Origin: Actinomycetota bacterium
Lineage (GTDB): Bacteria; Actinomycetota; Actinomycetes; Actinomycetales; Cellulomonadaceae
DNA length: 7,867 bases
Direction: 5' to 3'
Assembly (NCBI GenBank): GCA_018898235.1
Contig: JAHIJU010000391.1
Coordinates: 1-7,867 of the forward strand
The translations under genes and the position numbers were made by a program. Position 1 is the stretch's first letter, and each line of letters begins with the position of its first letter. Positions 1 to 5,273 of the stretch are shown here, piece by piece. The notes beneath the pieces were generated by a model, which made no database searches, was not told where the DNA came from, and worked only from the letters and a program-made list of their open reading frames with translations.

Positions 1-549
1 CAGGCCGGCGGCGACCTGTCGACGTCCTACGAGCGGATGAAGGCCAAGGTCAACGACGAGCTCAAGCAGCACTTCCGGCCCGAGTTCCTCAACCGCGTGG
101 ACGACGTCATCGTGTTCCCGCAGCTGAGCCAGGCGGAGGTCTTCCAGATCGTGGACCTCATGGTCGCCAAGCTCGACGGGCGGCTGCGCGACAAGGACAT
201 GGGCATCGAGGTCACCGAGGCGGCCAAGAAGCTGCTGTCCGAGAAGGGCTACGACCCCGTCCTGGGCGCCCGGCCGCTGCGCCGTGCGATCCAGCGGGAC
301 ATCGAGGACGCGCTGTCCGAGAAGATCCTGTTCGGCGAGATCAAGGCCGGTCAGCTGATCGTCGTGGACGCCGTCGGTGAGGGCATCCTCGGCGAGTTCA
401 CCTTCACCGGGGTGCCGATCGCCGAGCGCAAGAAGGCCCCTGAGCCGGTCGGCGTCGGCGCCACGACCAAGTCCGGGATGGATGTGCCCGCAGCCCCGCG
501 GCACGCCACCGGCCGCGGCGACAGCGGCACGGGCCTGCTGCCCGGCTGA
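1..549 (+). CDS. clpC: ATP-dependent Clp protease ATP-binding subunit ClpC, C-terminal part (5' end outside window)
   Basis: This is the last 182 codons of a ClpC/ClpA-class AAA+ unfoldase, open at the window's left edge and ending at TGA 547-549. ClpC unfolds proteins and feeds them to the ClpP peptidase in the cytosol. The fragment covers the end of the second AAA+ module. HFRPEFLNR lies at fragment residues 24-32, with the arginine finger at R32, and is followed by the DDVIVF strand. The sensor-2 motif GARPLRR is at about residues 89-95, followed by the C-terminal small domain (IQRDIEDALSEKILFGEI). These stretches match mycobacterial ClpC almost word for word. The last ~45 residues (from about FTFTGVPIAERKK) are a Pro/Gly/Ala-rich tail that varies between genera and is probably disordered. 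A strong terminator follows 23 nt after the stop, so this is the end of its transcript. The family assignment is secure; the N-terminal domain and first AAA+ module cannot be seen. Confidence 0.96.
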   Translation, partial: QAGGDLSTSYERMKAKVNDELKQHFRPEFLNRVDDVIVFPQLSQAEVFQIVDLMVAKLDGRLRDKDMGIEVTEAAKKLLSEKGYDPVLGARPLRRAIQRDIEDALSEKILFGEIKAGQLIVVDAVGEGILGEFTFTGVPIAERKKAPEPVGVGATTKSGMDVPAAPRHATGRGDSGTGLLPG

Positions 550-571
550 CCGGGTCTGCCGACCGCGCCAC

Positions 572-607
572 CACGAGGGCCCCGCTCCCACGAGCGGGGC
601 CCTCGTG
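572..607 (+). terminator. Terminator hairpin after clpC
   Basis: A perfect 16-bp inverted repeat, CACGAGGGCCCCGCTC (572-587) and its complement (592-607), is separated by a 4-nt loop (588-591, CCAC). It starts 23 nt after the clpC stop. There is no T tract, which is common for actinobacterial intrinsic terminators. The stem length, near-total GC content and position make a terminator the natural reading. Confidence 0.9.
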
Positions 608-611
608 CGTC

Positions 612-665
612 TGAGCCCAGGCTGCCCGCCTGAGCCCCGGGCTGCCCGCGTGAGCCCCGGCTGCT
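612..665. repeat. Short tandem repeat, about 2.7 copies of a 19-20 bp unit
   Basis: The unit TGAGCCC(C/A)GG(G)CTGCCCGC occurs at 612-630 (19 bp) and 631-650 (20 bp), and partially at 651-665. The copies differ by single-base changes or indels. It lies immediately after the clpC terminator in non-coding DNA. The + strand units each begin with TGA, so they are not translated in that register. This is probably a slippage-derived repeat with no function evident from sequence. Confidence 0.7.
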
Positions 666-748
666 GACGGCGCCGGGCCTCAACTGGTCGGTTGGGGAGA
701 CGACACGCCGAGGCATCGGCTGCGAACTGCCCAGTTGCCGGCCGAGGC

Positions 749-805
749 GGGGCGGGGCTGGGCTGGGGTGGGTTGGGGGCGGGGGTGGGTTGGGCTGGGT
801 GAGGG
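749..805 (+). other. G-run tract with G-quadruplex potential
   Basis: Eleven runs of three to five G occur within 57 bases of the + strand (749-752, 754-757, 760-762, 765-768, 770-772, 775-779, 781-785, 787-789, 792-794, 797-799, 803-805). They are separated by only 1-3 non-G bases, so the G3+N1-7 quadruplex pattern is met many times over. The tract lies between the clpC terminator and the gene at 892, on that gene's coding strand and 86 nt before its start. If transcribed it would be in the 5' leader. Structure formation is inferred from the pattern only. Confidence 0.6.
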
Positions 806-891
806 ACGTGACTCATGGGCGCGGGCCGGACGCCCGATGCAACGGGTGAAGGACCAGGAGCCAGGACGGCTCCCTGAGCCCAGGAGGCACG

Positions 892-1749
892 ATGCCGCAG
901 ACCGACGTGACGCAGGGACTGGCGATCTCCGCTCGATGGATGAGTTCGCTGTCGACACTGGTGGCCTCCTTCGGGCCGAGGAGCTGGGAGGACGTGGAGT
1001 CGACGGTCGACTACGTGCTCACCGGCACACCGCAGGTCCCGCCGCAGCTGACCAGGACCCGTGAGATCGAGCGCACCCTGTCCGGGTACGAGGCGGCGCA
1101 CCGCACGGTCCTCGAGGGCCTCGGCGAGGTGCCCACCGGCGTGGTGCTGCGCTGGGCGCGGCTGCGGACGGCGCTGCGGGGCCGCGTGCCGGGCACGATG
1201 ATGCCGGTCGCGGGAGGTCTGGTCGAGGTGCTGCTCGAGGACGCCTCGAACGCGTTCGGCCCCTCGGCGCCTCGGGTGCCGGTCGACGTCGTCGTGCTCG
1301 AACGCCTGGTGGAGGAGGTCGGGCTGCCCGCCACCTCCGTGCTGCTCGCGGCCTTCCAGCCGGGCCCGGACTCGACGGATCCCCTGCCCTCACGCGCCTG
1401 CGACGCCCTGGCGGCGATGCGTGGCTACGACGAGTCGCTCGTCCGGCACGCCGCCACCATGCGGCTGCACATGCTCGGGTTCGACCCGCGCGCCCAGGTC
1501 CGTGCCGCCCGCATGCTCGAACGGGCTGCGACGCCCACGCTGCGCGCCTACGCCGAGGTGGTGGCCGCGTGGGGCGAGTCGTCGGAGGCCGCCGTGCGCG
1601 CGGCCGCCCGGCCGCTGGCCCAACGGCTGGAGGCGTCCCGGCCGCAACCGCGACGTCTCGACGCGGTCCCGAGCCAGCGGCAGCAGCTGGCCGACAGGGG
1701 CGCTCCGGGGTACCAGGCGGTGGGGATCAGCTGGGTCCCTGAAGGCTAA
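892..1749 (+). CDS. Uncharacterised protein, probably all-helical (285 aa)
   Basis: I do not recognise this protein. ATG 892 is preceded by AGGAGG at 882-887, four bases upstream, which supports the start; the stop is TAA 1747-1749. There is no signal peptide, membrane segment or recognisable catalytic motif. The composition is rich in Ala, Arg, Leu and Val. Residues ~55-100 and ~130-155 look like amphipathic helices. Residues ~165-250 (DALAAMRGYDESLVRHAATMR, then QVRAARMLERAATPTLRAY and EAAVRAAARPLAQRLEAS) read like two or three HEAT/ARM-like helical pairs. The C-terminal 35 residues are polar and Pro/Gln/Arg-rich. It stands alone between the clpC terminator and a separately spaced amidohydrolase gene 123 bp downstream. 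Reality of the gene: high confidence from the RBS, length and codon bias. A protein-interaction scaffold is only a guess. Confidence 0.82.
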   Translation: MPQTDVTQGLAISARWMSSLSTLVASFGPRSWEDVESTVDYVLTGTPQVPPQLTRTREIERTLSGYEAAHRTVLEGLGEVPTGVVLRWARLRTALRGRVPGTMMPVAGGLVEVLLEDASNAFGPSAPRVPVDVVVLERLVEEVGLPATSVLLAAFQPGPDSTDPLPSRACDALAAMRGYDESLVRHAATMRLHMLGFDPRAQVRAARMLERAATPTLRAYAEVVAAWGESSEAAVRAAARPLAQRLEASRPQPRRLDAVPSQRQQLADRGAPGYQAVGISWVPEG

Positions 1750-1833
1750 GCGCTCCACGGAATTCGTCGCTCCATCGGCTGGGACGGACGGATTCGTCGT
1801 CCGGATCGTGATCTGCCTGTCGATGTCGTCGGT

Positions 1834-1856
1834 GCCACCCGCTACGGTGGCGCCAC
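1834..1856. promoter_or_regulatory. Inverted-repeat cluster and possible -10 box before the amidohydrolase gene
   Basis: GCCACC (1834-1839) pairs with GGTGGC (1846-1851) across a 6-nt spacer, and GTGGC (1847-1851) also forms a perfect 10-bp palindrome with GCCAC (1852-1856). A TAnnnT-type box, TACGGT (1843-1848), is embedded in it and would put the RNA start near 1855, about 18 nt before the GTG start. No convincing -35 is visible. It could be an operator overlapping the core promoter, or chance symmetry in GC-rich DNA. Confidence 0.3.
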
Positions 1857-1872
1857 GACGACGGGAGATGCC

Positions 1873-3510
1873 GTGACCGCACAGATCCTCTTCACCGGTG
1901 GCTGGGTGTACGACGGTTCGACCGCACCCGCGCGGCGTGCCGAGCTGGCCGTGGCCGACGGGCGGGTGCTCGCGGTCGGCGACGACCTCGACGGCCTGTT
2001 GACCCCGGCCACCCGGGTGGTCGACCTGGCCGGCGCGATGGTCGGCCCGGGGTTCGTCGACGCCCACGCCCACCCCGTCGAGGGCGGGCTGGAGATGGCC
2101 CGCTGCGACCTGTCCGCCGCCGGCACCCGCACGGAGTACCTGGCGATCATCGCCGCCTACGCCGCCGCGCACCCCGACGAGCCATGGATCCTCGGCGGCG
2201 GCTGGCAGGTCGCGGCCTTCCCGGGCGGCACGCCGCTGGCCACCGAGCTCGACGCCGTCGTCGGCGATCGCCCCGCCGTGCTGTCCAACCGCGACCACCA
2301 CGGCGTCTGGGCGAGCACCGCGGCGCTGCGGCTCGCCGGGATCGACGCGAGCACCCCGGACCCGCACGACGGGCGGATCGAACGTGACGAGCACGGCGCG
2401 CCGTCCGGCATGCTGCACGAGGGCGCGCGCGACCTGGTCGCGGCCCACATCCCCCCGGACAGCGCCGCCACCGAACGTGCCGGGCTGCTGCGCGGTCAGC
2501 AGTACCTGCTGTCCTACGGCATCACCGGCTGGCAGGACGCCATCGTCGGCAAGCACGCCAACCACACCGACACCGGCCCGCTCTACCTGGACGCGGCGCG
2601 CTCCGGCGAGCTGGTCGCGCGCGTCGTGGCCGCCCTGTGGTGGGACCACGACCGCGGGTTGGAGCAGGTGAGCGAGCTCGTCGAACGTCGGGCGGCGCTC
2701 GCCCACCCGCGGTTCCGGGCCTCCAGCATCAAGATCATGCAGGACGGCATCCCGGAGAACCTGTCGGCCGGGATGCTCACGCCGTACCTGCTGCCCGACG
2801 GCACACCGGGCGACCGGACCGGGTTGTCGCTCGTCCCGCCCGAGCTGTTCGGGCCGGTCGCCACCGCCCTCGACCGTGAGGGCTTCTGCGTGCACGTGCA
2901 CACCATCGGCGACCGCGCGGTCCGCGAGGGCCTCGACGCGGTCGCCGCAGCCCGGGCCGCGAACGGCCCCGGCGGTCCGCGGCACACGTTCGCCCACGTC
3001 CAGGTGGTGCACCCGGACGACGTGCCGCGGTTCGCCCCCCTCGGCGTCGTGGTGAACATGCAGGCGCTGTGGGCGAGCAACGAGCCGCAGAACCTCGAGG
3101 TCAACCTGCCGCTGCTCGGCGCGGAGCGCTACGGCTGGCAGTACCCGTTCGGGGCGCTGTGGTCGTCCGGAGCCGCCTTCGCCGCCGGGTCCGACTGGCC
3201 AGTGACGACCCCGGACCCGTGGGCCGCGATCCACGTCGCGGTCAACCGCACGCTGCCGCGCGAGTCGCCCGAGTTCCATCCCGAGCCGCTCGCCGCCTCC
3301 CAGGCGCTGACTCTCGGACAGGCCCTGCACGCCTACACCGCCGGGTCGGCCGCCCTGCACGGGTTCGAGGCGACCGGGCTGCTCGAACCGGGGGCCGCGG
3401 CCGATCTGGCCGTCGTGGACCGCAACCCGTTCGAGGCCGATGCGCAGGAGATCCACGCCGTGCGGACCGTGTCCACCTGGATCGACGGCCGCGAGGTCTT
3501 CACCGCCTGA
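1873..3510 (+). CDS. YtcJ-type metal-dependent amidohydrolase (amidohydrolase family 3)
   Basis: This 545-aa protein is full length for the YtcJ/N-substituted-formamide-deformylase group of the amidohydrolase superfamily (Amidohydro_3). GTG 1873 is chosen because GGGAG (1863-1867) sits 5 nt upstream and the protein then begins at the usual first beta strand (TAQILFTGGWVYDG). Visible hallmarks are PGFVDAHAHP with metal ligands H65 and H67, SIKIMQDG with K287 as the likely bridging (carboxylated) lysine, VHTIGDRAV with H343, AHVQVVH with H375, and GSDWPV with D441, the catalytic aspartate. A C-terminal beta segment (GAAADLAVVDRNPFE) closes the small sandwich domain. No signal peptide is seen, so it should be cytosolic. 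The family cleaves C-N bonds in amides, formamides or cyclic amides. The substrate cannot be read from sequence, and the isolated position between unrelated genes gives no clue. Stop is TGA 3508-3510. Confidence 0.93.
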   Translation: MTAQILFTGGWVYDGSTAPARRAELAVADGRVLAVGDDLDGLLTPATRVVDLAGAMVGPGFVDAHAHPVEGGLEMARCDLSAAGTRTEYLAIIAAYAAAHPDEPWILGGGWQVAAFPGGTPLATELDAVVGDRPAVLSNRDHHGVWASTAALRLAGIDASTPDPHDGRIERDEHGAPSGMLHEGARDLVAAHIPPDSAATERAGLLRGQQYLLSYGITGWQDAIVGKHANHTDTGPLYLDAARSGELVARVVAALWWDHDRGLEQVSELVERRAALAHPRFRASSIKIMQDGIPENLSAGMLTPYLLPDGTPGDRTGLSLVPPELFGPVATALDREGFCVHVHTIGDRAVREGLDAVAAARAANGPGGPRHTFAHVQVVHPDDVPRFAPLGVVVNMQALWASNEPQNLEVNLPLLGAERYGWQYPFGALWSSGAAFAAGSDWPVTTPDPWAAIHVAVNRTLPRESPEFHPEPLAASQALTLGQALHAYTAGSAALHGFEATGLLEPGAAADLAVVDRNPFEADAQEIHAVRTVSTWIDGREVFTA

Positions 3511-3549
3511 CCTCGACCGGCCCGGGCTACGGGTGGCTCCCGGGTGCCG

Positions 3550-3601
3550 AACCGGAGGTTGTGGTCGTTCTGGCGCGAGTCATGCGCCGCAACGTCCGGT
3601 T
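3550..3601. repeat. Nested imperfect inverted repeat between convergent genes
   Basis: AACCGGAGGTTG (3550-3561) is complementary at 11 of 12 positions to CAACGTCCGGTT (3590-3601). Inside it GGCGC (3572-3576) pairs with GCGCC (3584-3588) around a 7-nt loop. Lying between the ends of the amidohydrolase (+) and PIN (-) genes, it could act as a bidirectional terminator. It could also be a REP-like element, because its right arm runs into the direct repeat at 3592-3651. Confidence 0.5.
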
Positions 3602-3651
3602 GGTGGGGTGGTGCCGGGGCGACGTCCGGTTGGTGGGGTGGTGGCGCGACG
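3592..3651. repeat. 30-bp direct repeat, two copies
   Basis: A 22-bp identical block beginning ACGTCCGGTTGGTGG occurs at 3592-3613 and again at 3622-3643, with 8-bp diverged tails, giving a 30-bp period. It lies in the 175-bp non-coding gap between two converging genes. Its first half is also the right arm of the inverted repeat at 3550-3601. No coding role: the reading frames through it are not continuous with either neighbour. Confidence 0.75.
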
Positions 3652-3685
3652 CCGTGGGGCGGTGACCGGAACCGTGGACAGCCGC

Positions 3686-4162
3686 TCAGACGGAGATGAC
3701 CACAGGCCCGTCGACGTCGGCGAGGGCGATCAGGTCGGTGTCCGTGGTGACCAGCGCGACCCCGTACGCGTGGGCGATGGCGGCGGTCCACAGGTGGTTG
3801 GCGTCGAGGCGTCGGCCGAGGGCGGCGAGCTGGACGAGCAGCGAGGACCAGCAGCTCGCGACCTGCCCGTTGATCTCCAGCACCGTCATCCCGGCGACGA
3901 GGTCGAGGGTCTGCTGCCGGCGGGCCCTGGTGTGCTCGTCCCGGGCAGAGAGGACCCGGGCCTCGAGCTCGGCGAGGGTGATCGGCGAGACGTACAGGTA
4001 CTCGGGGAACCGGTGGGTGAACAGCGGCCAGGCGCCCTCCTCGGCGACCAGCACGCTGGTGTCGAGCAGGCCGTAGCGGACCGCGCCCTCCTGCCGGGAC
4101 TGGTCACCGAACGTCGCTGCGGGGTACGCGGGGGTATCGAGCCGCTCGGTGACCGACGTCAT
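3686..4162 (-). CDS. PIN-domain protein, VapC-like, without an adjacent antitoxin gene
   Basis: This 158-aa protein contains one PIN domain, the Mg2+-dependent ribonuclease fold of VapC toxins, from about residue 29 to the end. Core motifs are YGLLDTSVLV with D34, TLAELEARV with E65, and VALVTTDTDL with D141 and D143. The stretch before the last strand reads DANHLWTAAIAHAYG. In VapC relatives it is usually NDLWIAA, so the canonical third Asp appears to be His (H123, codon CAC), with D120 nearby. The first 28 residues are a polar extension not usual for VapC, where the protein normally starts just before the LLDTS strand. No in-frame ATG, GTG or TTG lies at that junction, so ATG 4162 is kept as the start. 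No antitoxin-sized ORF fits on either side: only 77 bp separate it from trmL upstream and ~175 bp of repeats lie downstream. It may be a solitary toxin-like nuclease, a degenerate toxin or a housekeeping PIN protein; it is probably monocistronic. Confidence 0.82.
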   Translation of the reverse strand: MTSVTERLDTPAYPAATFGDQSRQEGAVRYGLLDTSVLVAEEGAWPLFTHRFPEYLYVSPITLAELEARVLSARDEHTRARRQQTLDLVAGMTVLEINGQVASCWSSLLVQLAALGRRLDANHLWTAAIAHAYGVALVTTDTDLIALADVDGPVVISV

Positions 4163-4168
4163 GGGTGA

Positions 4169-4174
4169 AATCTA
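4169..4174 (-). promoter_or_regulatory. Candidate -10 box giving a leaderless PIN-gene transcript
   Basis: On the minus strand TAGATT (4174 down to 4169) fits the actinobacterial TAnnnT consensus. It lies exactly 6 nt before ATG 4162, so transcription would start at or next to the initiation codon. No Shine-Dalgarno sequence precedes this ATG, which fits a leaderless mRNA. No clear -35 hexamer is seen. Confidence 0.45.
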
Positions 4175-4239
4175 CGACGTCGCCGGGGTGAATGAGGAGG
4201 AAACGGACACACGTGACCATTCGGCGCAACGAACGCCCC

Positions 4240-4704
4240 TCAGATCCCCCCGGGGAAGCCAAGTCGACGCCACGCCTCGTAGGTGGCGACCGCCGCGGCA
4301 TTCGAGAGATTCATCGATCTGCGGCCCGGCAGCATCGGGATCCGCACCTGGCCGTCGATGCGCGGGTGCGCCAGGATCTCGGCGGACAGGCCGGTCGGCT
4401 CGGGGCCGAACACCAGCGCGTCGCCGTCCGCCCAGCCGATGTCGGTGAACCAGCGCCCGGCGCCGGTGGTGAACGCGAGCATCCGGGCGTCGGGCAGGGC
4501 GGCGGCCAACGCATCGAAATCGGCGTGCACCTCGACGTGCGCCAGGTCGTGGTAGTCGAGCCCGGCCCGGCGCAGCTTCGCCTCGTCCAGATCGAAGCCC
4601 AGAGGTTCGACCAGGTGCAATGTCGCCCCGGTCCCGGCGCACATCCTGATGGCGTTCCCGGTGTTCCCGGCGATGCGTGGTTCGACGAACACGACGTGCA
4701 GCAC
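4240..4704 (-). CDS. trmL: tRNA (cytidine(34)/5-carboxymethylaminomethyluridine(34)-2'-O)-methyltransferase TrmL (SPOUT family)
   Basis: This 154-aa protein matches E. coli TrmL (157 aa) along its whole length. TrmL uses S-adenosylmethionine to 2'-O-methylate the wobble base 34 of leucine tRNAs in the cytosol. The three SpoU/TrmH motifs are present: NTGNAIR at residues 14-20 (with LRRAGLDYHD at 44-53), LVFGPEPTGL at 97-106, and RIPMLPGRRSMNLSNAAAVATYEAW within 121-145. The knotted SAM-binding site is therefore intact. The start is placed at GTG 4704, which gives the family's usual beginning (MLHVVFVEPRIAGNTGN). The longer open frame to 4821 would add a 39-residue Arg-rich segment running through the riboswitch and has no family support. 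No strong SD is visible before GTG 4704. It diverges from the riboswitch-rhodanese-metZ operon and reads toward the PIN gene, with a 77-bp gap. Stop is TGA 4242-4240. Confidence 0.93.
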   Translation of the reverse strand: MLHVVFVEPRIAGNTGNAIRMCAGTGATLHLVEPLGFDLDEAKLRRAGLDYHDLAHVEVHADFDALAAALPDARMLAFTTGAGRWFTDIGWADGDALVFGPEPTGLSAEILAHPRIDGQVRIPMLPGRRSMNLSNAAAVATYEAWRRLGFPGGI

Positions 4705-4760
4705 ACGGCGATGGTGCCACCCCGGGCGCCGGGACGCCCACGGGTGGCCCGCGCACGCGG

Positions 4761-4769
4761 TGCTAGCAT
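4761..4769 (+). promoter_or_regulatory. Extended -10 element of the riboswitch-metZ operon, possibly bidirectional
   Basis: TGCTAGCAT combines a TGn extension with the -10 hexamer TAGCAT (4764-4769). RNA would start near 4776, just at the first helix of the riboswitch (4777). The core TGCTAGCA is palindromic, so the minus strand carries TGCTAGCAC, which could serve trmL with a ~50-nt leader. No good -35 is seen for either direction, as expected for extended -10 promoters. Confidence 0.45.
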
Positions 4770-4776
4770 CGCCGCA

Positions 4777-4865
4777 CCATCCAGAGCGGCTGAGAGACCT
4801 GGCTCGACGACGCCGCAGCAACCCGCCCCGTCACGGGGTGTGGGTGCTTCCGCCAGGACCGATGG
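4777..4865 (+). ncRNA. SAM-I (S-box) riboswitch upstream of rhodanese-metZ
   Basis: The S-box aptamer core is present in order. P1 pairs CCATC (4777-4781) with GATGG (4861-4865). It is followed by AGAG (4783-4786) and the kink-turn segment CGGCTGAGAGAC, then the P2 hairpin TGGC...GCCG and the hallmark GCAGCAACC (4815-4823, S-box consensus CGGCAACC). P3 is CGCCCCG/CGGGGTG (4824-4830/4834-4840) with a 3-nt loop. The segment GGTGCTTCC (4843-4851, consensus GGTGCnAATTCC) leads into a short P4 (TCC/GGA). The SD GGAGG of the downstream gene (4864-4868) overlaps the 3' strand of P1, and no terminator hairpin follows, so control is probably translational: SAM bound means SD hidden. The actinobacterial SAM-IV class looks different in the sequences I know. 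The CTGAGA resembles part of the TPP riboswitch, but the rest of that motif is absent. Confidence 0.9.
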
Positions 4866-4868
4866 AGG
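4864..4868 (+). promoter_or_regulatory. Shine-Dalgarno sequence overlapping riboswitch helix P1
   Basis: GGAGG lies 9 nt before ATG 4878. Its first two bases are the last two of P1's 3' strand. If transcription began further upstream, GGCG (4867-4870) could also pair with CGCC (4770-4773) and cover the SD completely. Confidence 0.8.
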
Positions 4869-4877
4869 CGAAGCACC

Positions 4878-5273
4878 ATGTCATATGCGGGCGATCTCAC
4901 CCCGGCCCAGGCCCACGAGCTGCTGACCAGCACCGATGCGCTTCTCGTCGACGTGCGCACCCCCGACGAGTGGCAGCACATCGGCGTCCCGGACATCCCG
5001 GGGACGGCCTTCGTGCCCTGGGTGCTCGTGCCCGGCTCCCCGCCCAACCCCGACTTCGTCGCGCAGGTGCAGGCGGCGGGCGCGGCCGGACGTGCCGTGG
5101 TCGCGCTGTGCCGGTCCGGGCAGCGCTCGATCGCGGCGGCCCATGCGCTCACCGCCGCTGGCCTTGGCCCGGTCTACAACGTCCTGCAGGGGTTCGAGGG
5201 CGACGTCGGTCCCGACGGGCAGCGCGGCCACACCGGCTGGCGCGCCGACGGCCTGCCCTGGCGCTCGCTGTGA
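4878..5273 (+). CDS. Rhodanese-like sulfurtransferase, partner of MetZ
   Basis: This 131-aa single-domain rhodanese should carry sulfane sulfur as a cysteine persulfide in the cytosol. Visible motifs are LLVDVRTPDEWQHIG (residues 22-36), the first conserved rhodanese signature, and CRSGQRS (78-84), the active-site loop with catalytic C78. They are followed by the helix IAAAHALTAAG and the closing VYNVLQGFEGD...GWRADGLPW (99-128). The CxxGxR loop is standard for single-domain rhodaneses. The start at ATG 4878 is fixed by GGAGG 9 nt upstream and by the riboswitch ending just before it. The stop overlaps the metZ start (GTGA). The order rhodanese-metZ is also found in mycobacteria (Rv0390-Rv0391), so a role in delivering or handling sulfur for homocysteine synthesis is plausible. 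The actual donor and acceptor are not known from sequence. Expression should fall when SAM is abundant. Confidence 0.94.
   Translation: MSYAGDLTPAQAHELLTSTDALLVDVRTPDEWQHIGVPDIPGTAFVPWVLVPGSPPNPDFVAQVQAAGAAGRAVVALCRSGQRSIAAAHALTAAGLGPVYNVLQGFEGDVGPDGQRGHTGWRADGLPWRSL

Noticed and set aside
735..1064. A 109-codon plus-strand frame beginning in the G-run tract
   Set aside because: Its first part is low-complexity Gly/Trp from the G runs and it overlaps the better-supported gene at 892 in another frame; no SD.
1390..3456. A 688-codon open frame on the minus strand opposite the amidohydrolase and part of the 285-aa gene
   Set aside because: Its translation is Val/Gly/Arg/Asp-rich with no domain, and the opposite strand carries a full set of amidohydrolase motifs. 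Long antisense frames are expected in very GC-rich coding DNA.
3440..4168. Plus-strand 242-codon frame opposite the PIN gene, considered as an antitoxin or second gene
   Set aside because: It starts inside the amidohydrolase gene, runs through the direct repeat and is Gly/Asp/Val/Arg-rich without motifs. It is the antisense shadow of the PIN gene.
4705..4821. N-terminal extension of TrmL from 4821
   Set aside because: It adds an Arg/Ser-rich segment translated from the riboswitch complement. GTG 4704 gives exactly the family's usual N-terminus and length.
4786..4823. TPP riboswitch, because of CTGAGA and ACC
   Set aside because: The second TPP signature (ACCTGATC and the following CGnAGGGA-type segment) is missing, while the S-box order and spacing are complete and the downstream gene is metZ.
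4649..5269. Upstream extension of the metZ frame by about 207 codons
   Set aside because: It covers the trmL start, the riboswitch and the whole rhodanese gene in another frame. Similarity to MetZ begins only about 30 residues after GTG 5270.
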